Below, in pieces: positions 8,023 through 15,354 of a stretch of DNA of 40,189 bases. The translations under genes and the position numbers were made by a program. Position 1 is the stretch's first letter; the number at the start of each line of letters is the position of its first letter. Origin of the DNA: JANXVV01 sp038230975 (GTDB lineage: Bacteria > Planctomycetota > Phycisphaerae > Tepidisphaerales > Tepidisphaeraceae). Location: the NCBI GenBank assembly GCA_038230975.1, contig JBBRMF010000014.1, forward strand, positions 1 to 40,189. The letters are read 5' to 3'. The notes beneath the pieces were generated by a model. The model had not been told where the DNA came from. It was given only the letters and a program-made list of their open reading frames with translations, and ran no database searches.

Positions 8023-9009
8023 TTATTCCGCCGCGTATTTTGCGGCCATGTCCACCGTCAGCTTCTTCATCCGATCGATCAATTCCTTCGGCTTCCTCAC
8101 GGTGCAGTGCGGCCCCATGCTCAATACCCACCAGACGATCTCATCCAGGCCGTCCACCTTGCATTTAAACGTGATCGACCCATCGGGATTCCAGATAACC
8201 TCCTGGGTGGAATGCCAGTGGGTATCGGCGATGGTCTCGGCAAACTCAGGATCAAAATGCAGTTCGACTTTGTAGGTCTTATCACCTCGGATCATCCGCC
8301 AGGCATTCCCGAGATGCTTGGTCAGCGAGTAGGTCTTGGGGATCGTGTACGCCTGGTTCGTCAGATCAATGTCAATGAACCGGTTCAGCTTGAGGCAACG
8401 CTCGTCGCCGTGCCTGCTGTGATGGCCGATGACGTACCACGCCCGCTGGTTGAAGAAAAGCGTGTACGGCTTGAAGATGAACGCCGTAGCGTCTTTCTTG
8501 GTGGGGTTGGTCAGGGACTCATAGCCGCATCGCAGGGCAAGCTTTTGTGACAGAGCCGAGCGAACCTTTTCATAAACATCCGCCGAGCTTTCCGGCGGAG
8601 CTGCCGCCGACAGCTTGATAGCGACGTGATCCTCAATCTGCTCCAGCTCACGGCGGATCATCGGTGGAAGCTGACCTCGGATCTTGCTGATCGCTCGGCC
8701 GGCGGATTGTGTGAACGGCACTTGCTCCTGTCCGCCGATGTGTTCTGCCAACGCGGCCAGGGCCAGGGATTCATCCAGCGTCAGTTGCACGGGCGGCATG
8801 AAGAAATCCCGCCGGACGCCGTAGCATTTCGCCTCTTCATCGTAGAAATACGGGATGCCCGCACCTTCGAGCATCTTCAGGTCGCGGTAGATGTTCCGCT
8901 CGGTGGTGCAGCATTCCACCGACAGCCGCTTGGCGTTCCAGCCCTTATCGCTCTGGATGAGCATCAGTACCTTCAAAAGCCGGTGGATTCGTCCGTAATC
9001 TGCCGCCAT
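8023..9009 (-). CDS. HTH-WYL transcriptional regulator (YafY/PafC-like)
   Basis: DNA-binding regulator of 328 residues, normal for the family. It has an N-terminal winged helix-turn-helix (about 5-60; RIHRLLKVLMLIQSDKGWNA, then TERNIYRDLKMLEGAGIP). The central linker reads FFMPPVQLTLDESLALAAL. A WYL domain spans about 145-230, with RAWYVIGHHSRHGDERCLKLNRF carrying the WYL core as W-Y-V. A WCX-type C-terminus ends at KYAAE. WYL domains bind ligands or nucleic acid and often control neighbouring genes in defence islands and DNA-damage responses. It is divergent from the YbjN-like gene, and the gap between them holds an inverted repeat that could be its operator. No defence genes remain intact beside it. 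Confidence 0.9.
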   Translation of the reverse strand: MAADYGRIHRLLKVLMLIQSDKGWNAKRLSVECCTTERNIYRDLKMLEGAGIPYFYDEEAKCYGVRRDFFMPPVQLTLDESLALAALAEHIGGQEQVPFTQSAGRAISKIRGQLPPMIRRELEQIEDHVAIKLSAAAPPESSADVYEKVRSALSQKLALRCGYESLTNPTKKDATAFIFKPYTLFFNQRAWYVIGHHSRHGDERCLKLNRFIDIDLTNQAYTIPKTYSLTKHLGNAWRMIRGDKTYKVELHFDPEFAETIADTHWHSTQEVIWNPDGSITFKCKVDGLDEIVWWVLSMGPHCTVRKPKELIDRMKKLTVDMAAKYAAE

Positions 9010-9072
9010 GCATTACTCCTTCGCGTTGAACGATACACCGACACAGATTAGGGTTCATGGAATGTTCCGCAA

Positions 9073-9096
9073 CCACTGTCCCAAGGTCGTCAGTGG
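9073..9096. promoter_or_regulatory. Candidate operator in the WYL / YbjN-like divergent gap
   Basis: CCACTG (9073-9078) and CAGTGG (9091-9096) form an inverted repeat with a 12-bp spacer, about 40 bp upstream of the ATG at 9136 and 64 bp from the regulator start at 9009. A symmetrical site in a divergent gap is what a dimeric WYL regulator would be expected to bind. This is inferred from position and symmetry only. Confidence 0.4.
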
Positions 9097-9135
9097 CCTT
9101 TGGCATACTCCCTTCATCAACGAAAGGACTCCCAG

Positions 9136-9696
9136 ATGGCTGAAGGATCAAAGGCAATGTCTCAGATGAGGAAGTTTCTGGACCAACTGGAGTGGAAGTA
9201 CCTGGATGAAGAGGCCGGGGTGCTGCGGGGGTTGATGACCGGTCAAGGCAGTCAATGGCACTGGGTGGCCCGCGATACGGCGGACGGTCGGTTTCTGCTG
9301 TTCTACGCCTACAGCCCAGTGAACGTGCCGGAGCATAGGCTGGCGGCTGCGGTGGAATACCTGATGCGGGCGAACTGGGGGCTTTACTTCGGGAATTTCG
9401 ACATGGACTGGTCGAACGGGCAGGTGTGCTTCCGCACCTGCATCCCGATCGGCACATCAGGGGTCTTGATCAAGGCCCTTGAACATCTGGTGCATGCCAG
9501 TTGGGCGATGATGGACCGCTACCTTCCCGGGCTCTTCTCGGTCGCACTCGGGAATGTGATGCCGGAACAGGCGGTCGAAGACGCTGAAGCCGAGAACGCA
9601 GTTTCATCCCCGGAAGTGACTGTGACCGAGCAGACAGTACCCGCACCACGAGACAATCCAAGCCGTTTCCGCAGGTTTTTCCCCAGCGACAACTGA
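9136..9696 (+). CDS. YbjN-domain protein (type III secretion chaperone-like fold)
   Basis: The ATG at 9136 is chosen over the longer frame from 9100 because AAAGGA at 9123-9128 is well spaced before it. The 186-residue product holds a YbjN-like domain at about 10-130: the stretch from YSPVNVPEHRLAAAVEYLMR through NWGLYFGNFDMDWSNGQVCF to LVHASWAMMDRYLPGL follows the family pattern of an alpha/beta fold resembling type III secretion chaperones. The C-terminal 50 residues are Glu/Val/Pro-rich and look disordered. YbjN-like proteins have no settled biochemical role. It is divergent from the WYL regulator, which may control it. A strong hairpin follows 52 bp downstream. Confidence 0.75.
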   Translation: MAEGSKAMSQMRKFLDQLEWKYLDEEAGVLRGLMTGQGSQWHWVARDTADGRFLLFYAYSPVNVPEHRLAAAVEYLMRANWGLYFGNFDMDWSNGQVCFRTCIPIGTSGVLIKALEHLVHASWAMMDRYLPGLFSVALGNVMPEQAVEDAEAENAVSSPEVTVTEQTVPAPRDNPSRFRRFFPSDN

Positions 9697-9747
9697 ACGC
9701 CGGCCTGAAGGTGCCTTTTGTATTTTTTGCCGCAATGAATCGAATCA

Positions 9748-9782
9748 GCCCGTCGCCGCCGTTGGGGGGAGCGGCGACGGGC
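9748..9782. terminator. Strong hairpin after the YbjN-like gene
   Basis: A perfect 12-bp GC-rich stem (9748-9759 with 9771-9782) with an 11-nt loop, 52 bp after the stop codon. It lacks a following T-run on the plus strand, so it is a terminator-like or stabilising hairpin rather than a textbook intrinsic terminator. Confidence 0.45.
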
Positions 9783-9823
9783 ACATTGAACAATGGAGTT
9801 TCTGATGAATAGCCCCAGTAGTT

Positions 9824-10137
9824 CCGCCCGCAGCATCTGGAAGTAATCGGCGATGATGAGCGTGACTTCCGCTTCCGTCCAATCGTCGGCCATCCCCACC
9901 ACTTTGAAACCAAGTTTTCGAAGAACGTCATTGGCCTTTCCCGCAGAATTGCCGCCGCTGAAATCTTATGGCGACAGAAGTCGGCCCGATAGGTGCCGGA
10001 ACCCCAATCCGATCACGTCCTTGGGCGGGTAGCTTTTGCCGTCGTGGAACAGCTCGTAGCCAGTGGGCGTGCCAAACGGGTTTGGCACGCCCGCGTCTAG
10101 TTCGGCCATCGCCTTCAGGACATCCGCGGATCGAGTT
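9824..10137 (-). pseudogene. Remnant of a restriction-type (ScoMcrA-like N-terminal domain) gene
   Basis: A minus-strand frame from about 10137 reads SADVLKAMAELDAGVPNP, then GYELFHDGKSYPPKDVIGL, then LLSP-stop-DFSGGNSAGKANDVLRKLGFKVV, then DWTEAEVTLIIADYFQMLRA. The pattern HDGK.YPPK.VI..G....L.P.DFSGG...ND.LRKLGF is the N-terminal head found on McrA-type HNH endonucleases and DUF3883 proteins. The W..EV..I.ADYF.ML..EL segment usually follows it. One in-frame TAA at 9966-9968 interrupts the match, an in-frame stop lies just upstream of the first matching codon, and the match ends abruptly near 9824. The gene is therefore cut at both ends and broken inside. It is probably the remains of a defence gene in the tRNA-Val island. 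Confidence 0.6.
10065..10092. repeat. Perfect 12-bp inverted repeat with a 4-nt loop
   Basis: GGGCGTGCCAAA (10065-10076) faces its exact reverse complement (10081-10092) around CGGG. It lies within the broken restriction-type reading frame, in the part coding GVPNPFGTP. It could be a hairpin inserted during decay or a chance consequence of the codons. Confidence 0.5.
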
Positions 10138-10140
10138 CAC

Positions 10141-10322
10141 TGCCAGCGGCGTGCGTAAAACAACCGACTTATCCAGAATAAGTCTGATGCTTCAACCGCC
10201 CTACTCCAATCCCGAAGGCAGATCTCGATGAACGAGATCCGCCTCGATCAAACATTGAAAGAACCTTCAATTCTCAAACAGGTATTCTGATCATGCCACT
10301 GCCAATTCCATGGACAGTGGAT
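10141..10322. other. Short gap between two gene remnants, with small hairpins
   Basis: No gene was recognised. Two short perfect inverted repeats are present: ACTTAT/ATAAGT (10167-10183) and GATCTCG/CGAGATC (10221-10239). Confidence 0.35.
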
Positions 10323-10797
10323 TCACCAGCACATCCTGATCAACCGGCATCCCCCGAAGCCAGCGTGTGAACTGACAGAGCACCAGTCCAGTTGCTGCAC
10401 GCCGTACTCCTGGAGACGCTTGAATTTCTTGGGCGTAAATTCCGACGCCGGCTCATCGGCATAGAGCGAGAACAGGGGACGGAGTGCTTGGCGATAGTTG
10501 TCGTACTCGCTGCCCAGCTGGCCGTCCGGGCGGCCGTACTCAATTTTGGCATGGTCGAGGAACAGATCGATCAGGTGTTCGATCGTGATGGCCTCCTGCG
10601 AAGTGGCTGGCCGAACGTCGCTGGGCAAATCTAACCCGACCCGCTTTCCGGATTTGTATCGTGCGATCAGATCCCAGGACTCGGCGGGCGGGGCCTTCTG
10701 AAAGGGTCCAAAATAATGGTCGTGGCCCTTGATGCGGCAGTGACCGGAACCATTCTTGTTGCGATACTTGGGGAAGCGGGATTTTGAAGTTCGGGAT
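10323..10797 (-). pseudogene. Tyrosine recombinase (integrase) remnant
   Basis: The minus-strand frame is open from about 10797 to 10323. It reads PRFPKYRNKNGSGHCRIKGH, then DHYFGPFQKAPPAESWDLIARYKSG, then a core-binding domain: HLIDLFLDHAKIEYG, then EYDNYRQALRPLFSLYADEP and FTPKKFKRLQE. This arrangement (short basic N-terminus, GPF, I..Y, core-binding domain) is that of planctomycete phage-type integrases. There is no start codon between the upstream in-frame TGA and the first matching codons. The frame ends right after the core-binding domain, so the whole catalytic domain (R..H.R..Y) is missing. It points away from the 3' end of the tRNA-Val gene 130 bp away, the normal place for an integrase of a tRNA-targeting island. 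Confidence 0.7.
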
Positions 10798-10829
10798 CAG
10801 CGGATCGGGGGCATAGCGACACTCCCAGT

Positions 10830-10857
10830 CCTTAAAGTGGTATTTACCACCTTAAGG
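10830..10857. repeat. Near-perfect 13-bp hairpin beside tRNA-Val
   Basis: 10830-10842 pairs with 10845-10857, with one mismatch in 13 and only a 2-nt gap. It lies between the integrase remnant and tRNA-Val(CAC). The symmetry suggests a protein-binding site, for example for recombinase or excisionase at an attachment region, or a terminator of the tRNA transcript. Confidence 0.5.
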
Positions 10858-10929
10858 TCAGGTTCGTGCTGCGGCCGCCGGACGCTGGCGGGTTCGCGAA
10901 ACTACGCGATCGGCTTCGGTTTAAGGAAA

Positions 10930-11003
10930 TGGGCGATAAAGGGCTCGAACCTTCGACCTCACGGGTGTGATCCGTGCGCTCTAGCCAACTGAGCTAATCG
11001 CCC
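10930..11003 (-). tRNA. tRNA-Val (anticodon CAC)
   Basis: A complete cloverleaf reads leftwards from 11003. The acceptor stem GGGCGAT pairs with ATCGCCC, the D-arm is GCTC...GAGC, and the anticodon stem CACGG pairs with CCGTG around the loop ATCACAC (anticodon CAC, valine GTG codons). The T-arm is GAAGG-TTCGAGC-CCTTT and the discriminator is A at 10930. The genome does not encode CCA after it (TTT follows). Its 3' end faces an integrase remnant, so it is a likely island attachment site. Confidence 0.93.
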
Positions 11004-11061
11004 GTCTAATGAATGATGCTACTTTACGAATAGGCCGGTGCGAAATCAAGCCAAAGAAGTA

Positions 11062-12030
11062 TCAAATTTCCTTGGCCTCCAAATTCCGTTGAATGATCCG
11101 GGCATTTCGCTGCAGGACGGGGAGTTTGACGCGCTTTATGGCACTGCCATGAAGTTGGGACGAGTAGTCAGCCTGCTGCCAGTTCAGCAACTCTCGAAGA
11201 TCAAGGGTTCCCGTGGGAAAGCGCGGTTGCATGGCCGGATCAGTCACGGGATCGGTGATCGTGGCGGCTTTGTGATTCCACGGGCAGACGTCCTGACAGA
11301 TATCGCAGCCGTAAAGCCATTCGCCGAGTTGCGGATGAAATTCAGCGGGAATGGGATCGGGGTGTTCGATTGTGAGATACGAGATACATTTCCGGGCGTC
11401 GAGTTGGTACGGGTCGGTGAGGGCACCGGTGGGACAGGCATCAAGGCATCGCCGACACGTTCCGCAACGATCGACAGCCGGTTCATCAGGCGGCAGTGCG
11501 AGCGTGGTGATAATCTCACCGAGCAAAAGCCACGATCCCAGTTGCGGATGGATCGTGCAGGTATTCTTGCCGATCCAACCCACACCGGCGCGGGCGGCAA
11601 GATCTTTTTCCATTACCGGGGCAGTATCGACACATGGGCGCGTCGTCGTGCCGGGAGCGGCGGTGCGAATCCAATCTGAAAGAGTCCAGAGCCGATTTTT
11701 GATCAAAGTATGATAGTCGCCGCCGAGGGCGTACCGGGCGATACGGCCGTTATGCTTTTCCGATTCAGGCGGCACAGGTTCCAATGGAACGTAATAGTTG
11801 ATCGCCACGCAAATGACGCTGGCGGCATCGGGAACATAGACGCGCGGGTCAGTGCGTTCTTCAAAACGGCGAGCAAGATAGGCCATCGTGCCGGCTTGAC
11901 CGTCATCGAGCCATTGCCGCAGATAGTCGCGATAGCGTGAGGGTTCGGCGGTGGCAATTCCGACGAGATCGAAACCCAGTTTGCGGGCTTGCTGCTTTAT
12001 TTCGGTTGCGAATTGGTGGGGATCAGGCAT
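11062..12030 (-). CDS. queG: Epoxyqueuosine reductase
   Basis: Last step of queuosine tRNA modification: a cobalamin- and iron-sulfur-dependent reduction of epoxyqueuosine to queuosine in Asp, Asn, His and Tyr tRNAs. The ATG at 12030 gives 322 residues and overlaps the stop of the upstream aat-like gene as TGATG. A GTG one codon upstream is also possible. Seen in the protein: ALGGDYHTLIKNRLW (about 105-119, with the family DYH), CVDTAPVMEKDLAARAGVGW with the proposed catalytic Asp, and two 4Fe-4S motifs, CGTCRRCLDACPTGAL and CDICQDVCPWN. Length is normal for the form without a HEAT-repeat tail. Confidence 0.95.
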   Translation of the reverse strand: MPDPHQFATEIKQQARKLGFDLVGIATAEPSRYRDYLRQWLDDGQAGTMAYLARRFEERTDPRVYVPDAASVICVAINYYVPLEPVPPESEKHNGRIARYALGGDYHTLIKNRLWTLSDWIRTAAPGTTTRPCVDTAPVMEKDLAARAGVGWIGKNTCTIHPQLGSWLLLGEIITTLALPPDEPAVDRCGTCRRCLDACPTGALTDPYQLDARKCISYLTIEHPDPIPAEFHPQLGEWLYGCDICQDVCPWNHKAATITDPVTDPAMQPRFPTGTLDLRELLNWQQADYSSQLHGSAIKRVKLPVLQRNARIIQRNLEAKEI

Positions 12031-12779
12031 CACAATGCGGCCGTGCGACGCAGGCGGTTCGACACTTTTCGGAGCAACCTCACCACCGGAAGTCGATATC
12101 GAATCTGCCAGGGCAGCGCGGGGTACGGGTGTTCATCCGTCAACGACGGGGATTCTTTCAGGCATTGCGCCAGCGTTTGTTCGTACTCCCACATCGGCAT
12201 CCATTCTTCTCCATAGTTGACGGTGTGCTTGGCGACGACATTCGTGTCCATCAATCGAAAGCCTCGTCCCGGCATTCGCAAAAGTGTTTGACCGTACGCG
12301 GCTTTGCTGGCATTGCTGACGCGGTAGAACATCGAGTCAATCGTCAGCAGGGAACCGAGTTGCAAGCCATACCCCCCGCCGGCAAGTTTGCCATCGCACC
12401 AGGCTTCATAACTGTGGGCAAAGCCCATTTTATTCAGCGCGATATAACCCTGGATCAGTTCTTCCGTGATGAAGGTTTTGCCTTCACGCGCGGTATCGGC
12501 GCAGGCCCGAATCACTTCTTCAAATGACGTGTCGTATCGAATCTCGAATTTGGTGGAAAGCACGTAGCGTTTTTGGCTCTTGGAGATTTCGATTTTATCG
12601 AGGCGCTGCACGCCGCGATGCGTGCCGCGCACCCAACCGATCGCACCGTCGTTGCCGTTCAACCAGAACGGCATCTGGGCGTTGGCGTAGTGCCAGAGGA
12701 TATCGATCGGATCCGATGTCACTTCGGTCTGAGAATGTTCTGAAGAGGACGGCATATTTATTGACAGTTTACCCGGCAA
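12030..12779 (-). CDS. aat: Leucyl/phenylalanyl-tRNA-protein transferase-like (Aat family)
   Basis: Family members add Leu or Phe from aminoacyl-tRNA to N-terminal Arg or Lys of proteins, marking them for ClpS-ClpAP degradation. The 249-residue product shows the GNAT-like Aat core: VIRACADTAREGKTFITEEL (about 90-109), GFAHSYEAWCDGKLAGGGYG (about 118-137) and DSMFYRVSNASKAAYGQTL (about 147-165). Several usual residues differ: GGLYG is GGGYG, ESMFS is DSMFY, and the D-x-Q near the C-terminus is D-T-N. It may therefore be a divergent Aat or a paralogue with altered substrate use. The N-terminal 30 residues lack similarity, so the true start could be an internal ATG near 12755. Stop and start overlap with queG indicates translational coupling. 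Confidence 0.8.
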   Translation of the reverse strand: MPGKLSINMPSSSEHSQTEVTSDPIDILWHYANAQMPFWLNGNDGAIGWVRGTHRGVQRLDKIEISKSQKRYVLSTKFEIRYDTSFEEVIRACADTAREGKTFITEELIQGYIALNKMGFAHSYEAWCDGKLAGGGYGLQLGSLLTIDSMFYRVSNASKAAYGQTLLRMPGRGFRLMDTNVVAKHTVNYGEEWMPMWEYEQTLAQCLKESPSLTDEHPYPALPWQIRYRLPVVRLLRKVSNRLRRTAAL

Positions 12780-12901
12780 GGAATCATCGACATACGATCA
12801 ATCGGGCTTACGAACCGCGAAAAAAAGAATTTACAATGCACGATCAACTGGGCCTTATAATCGTTAAGATCGATTCGACCCGATAAACCTCCGCGCACCC
12901 T

Positions 12902-15103
12902 TTACTTTTTGACCTTCAGTTCATCGCGCCACTTGGCGGCCTTTGCCAACGCCATCGTCACGCCGTCTTTTTCCAACCATTCGGAATGACCGTCGGTATA
13001 CAGCATCCAAGTTCCGTCCCCTTTTTCAAACTCTGTGGCGTCGTACGCAATGACGACATCCGCAGGAGTGGCATTGGTCATGCCGTCGACGTACAGATAT
13101 TTATAGTCCCCCTCGGGCTTCCCATCGCCAAATGGAGATTGAAACAATTCCGCCTTTAGATTTTGCGCTTTGATAAGCGTCGCAAAATCCGGAGGCATTT
13201 TGCCCTGATGCTCATTGGAGTACACCAGCATGGCCTGACCGATTTCGCGAAGATTGTTCCCACTGCGCACCCGGTCGGCCGTGACTTTGGCCGTGCCGAG
13301 CGACGGTAGTGAGACGGCTACCCACAGCGGAACCGAATCGGTCAATGTCATCGGAGATAACAGCGGATTCGCCACGGATTTACTGCGGAGAATCCCGTCC
13401 GGAGTGATTTTCACGCTGAACGCATCCGTGCCCACGTAAGAAAGAACACGCTGCATCGAAGGTAGAAGTGTTGCGGTCACCATGTAGAGATTCCCGTTCC
13501 CACCCCCGAGGAACGAATCGCGCATCGCGGAAATAAACGGAAGCACCAGCGGATAAATACTGCGAACCATTTCCGGGGTTGATAGGTAAACAAAGGGGCC
13601 ATCGTTGCCGATGCGCCGGCGCGTCTCGATGAACTGCGGATTGTCCAGCAGACTTTTGGAACCTCGGATCTGGTGAATCGCATCTTCCACCACCTGCGGA
13701 TAAAGCGAGACGATCAGCCTCTTATCCGCCACGGCCCAGGCGGGGTTGAACAAATTAAAACCGCGACCGGGATCGATGTATTGAATCGTCACCCCGTCCA
13801 CTTCATGCGAGCCGATCGTCACGCGTTCGTCGCCATTAAATTGAGCCAGCAGCAACTGCTTCACCAGCGTAAGCGTTCGATTGAGCGTATCGACATCCTT
13901 TACATCAACTACGAGCGTTAAACCCGTGAACGAAATGCCGCCGGTGGATGCAGCCTCATAGAGAACCCATTGGTCACCGAGCGGCGCGAGAAGACTGTTC
14001 ACCGGCACGCCAAACCCGGCGGCGGTGTCTTCGATCACGCCAAACGCCTTCTGCCCGTCTTCTCCCCCCACCGCAATGCTGGCGGACTTAATTTGGTTAT
14101 AGACTTTCAGAAGGTCCACCCGGAATGCGGTTGCAAATTCCGCATCGGCCGGGATCGCTTTCAGCATTGAATCCTCCACCGCCGCCCCGATCAGAACCGG
14201 AATCAACCCATGCGGCGCTCCGTCGATGCGCAGCAGCGAATGCGTGACAAACTGCGAATCCTGCACGATGGTTTTTTCGCCAAGTGATTGAATATTATCG
14301 AGACCGACTTCTTTGGTGATCTTCAACCAGTTTTGGGACACCATTCGGAGGCCGTCATCATTGCTAGTTTTAATAAGCAGTTGGACGAGGCTCATCGCTT
14401 TTTTCAGATCGACGTACGTCGTCAGGATCGATTCGCCGGGAATCTTGCCGAGGCAATCCATAAAGCCTGGCGCATTTTTGAGATTGTGTTCCTGCTTGAC
14501 CGAAAGGGTCGGCAGAAATTTGTCGGCACCGTCCCCGTAATAAAACACAAACGAATCCCCGATAAATCCCCAGGTATACTCCGGTTTGTCGCGGGTAGTT
14601 TTCATCCACAGCCAGGAATTTTCGAGCTTCATCATATGAAGCCGTTCACCGAGCCGCTCTTTGAGCTTGGCGTGAATCGGTTTGAAATGCTCTTCAAAAT
14701 CCGCGCGGCGAGCACCGAGGTTCAAGATCAGAACCGCTTGTGGAATAACCTCATCGTGATCCGGTTTAAGATCGAGCAATGCGAAGCACCCTTCGCACTG
14801 TGCGGCATCGGCCAAAAGATGGGGCAGATGTTCCGATATTCGCACTTCTCCGGCAATAAGCTCATCCGGCATCCCCAGCAACCATTGTTGCATCAGGATA
14901 CGCCAGGGTTTAATCAACCGCTCATCTGCCAACATGCGGGCGGCTTTCGTATCCTGCATCGCCGCGTTGGGGGACCAACCCGAATAGACCCATGTCGACG
15001 CCGGAAGACGCTCTGACAGCGGTTGCGCGCCGACGGCCAGTGAAAAAGCGACAGTCACAATAGTGAGAACGAATCGAACAATACGCACGGCTTGGCCTTT
15101 CAT
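12902..15103 (-). CDS. Large secreted protein with a prepilin-like C-terminal segment (DUF3352-like), copy 1
   Basis: The ATG at 15103 is preferred to a GTG at 15121 because it directly precedes the signal peptide (MKGQAVRIVRFVLTIVTVAF, cleavage near AVGA-QP). The 733-residue product starts QPLSERLPASTWVYSGW, a DUF3352-like opening. A long alpha/beta region of unknown function follows. It ends with VRSGNNLREIGQAMLVYSNE plus YTDGHSEWL. This C-terminal block looks like planctomycete prepilin-like 'H-X9-DG' proteins (N-L-[RK]-x-I-G-x-A...Y...N and a DGH near the end) but lacks their own N-terminal methylation motif. It is a tandem paralogue of the gene at 15355-17523. Location is the periplasm or cell surface; function unknown. 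Confidence 0.75.
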   Translation of the reverse strand: MKGQAVRIVRFVLTIVTVAFSLAVGAQPLSERLPASTWVYSGWSPNAAMQDTKAARMLADERLIKPWRILMQQWLLGMPDELIAGEVRISEHLPHLLADAAQCEGCFALLDLKPDHDEVIPQAVLILNLGARRADFEEHFKPIHAKLKERLGERLHMMKLENSWLWMKTTRDKPEYTWGFIGDSFVFYYGDGADKFLPTLSVKQEHNLKNAPGFMDCLGKIPGESILTTYVDLKKAMSLVQLLIKTSNDDGLRMVSQNWLKITKEVGLDNIQSLGEKTIVQDSQFVTHSLLRIDGAPHGLIPVLIGAAVEDSMLKAIPADAEFATAFRVDLLKVYNQIKSASIAVGGEDGQKAFGVIEDTAAGFGVPVNSLLAPLGDQWVLYEAASTGGISFTGLTLVVDVKDVDTLNRTLTLVKQLLLAQFNGDERVTIGSHEVDGVTIQYIDPGRGFNLFNPAWAVADKRLIVSLYPQVVEDAIHQIRGSKSLLDNPQFIETRRRIGNDGPFVYLSTPEMVRSIYPLVLPFISAMRDSFLGGGNGNLYMVTATLLPSMQRVLSYVGTDAFSVKITPDGILRSKSVANPLLSPMTLTDSVPLWVAVSLPSLGTAKVTADRVRSGNNLREIGQAMLVYSNEHQGKMPPDFATLIKAQNLKAELFQSPFGDGKPEGDYKYLYVDGMTNATPADVVIAYDATEFEKGDGTWMLYTDGHSEWLEKDGVTMALAKAAKWRDELKVKK

Positions 15104-15121
15104 GGAAATTCCAACGACCAC

Positions 15122-15354
15122 ATTTCTTTGTGATTCTCTCTGTGTTTCTATGCCTCAGGGGCTATTTTCTGCCCGACAGTTTCAAATTGCAATGTCGCGA
15201 TAGTCCTTTGTCGCCAATAAAATTTGCGGTGCCACAGGTCGCGGTACTCCGAGACCTGTGCGTGTTGGAGGCACGCTGAACACAGGTCTCGGAGTACCGA
15301 GACCTGTGGCACCGACTACCTCGCATAACCGCAATTCTTGAGCGCGACAAAGCG
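15122..15354. repeat. Gap with a 33-bp palindromic repeat (family A)
   Basis: 15229-15261 and 15282-15314 are inverted copies of each other with a single mismatch in 33 bp. Each arm has its own internal symmetry (CACAGGTC...GAGACCTGTG). A half-length version lies at 26140-26181. It sits between two paralogous genes and could act as an mRNA hairpin separating their expression, or be a REP-like mobile element. Confidence 0.8.

Noticed and set aside
11937..12527. 196-codon plus-strand frame across queG and the aat-like gene
   Set aside because: Antisense to two overlapping genes with clear motifs; composition is typical of a shadow frame.
15229..15314. Transposon terminal inverted repeats
   Set aside because: Arms are separated by only 20 bp and there is no coding capacity; a REP-like palindrome fits better.
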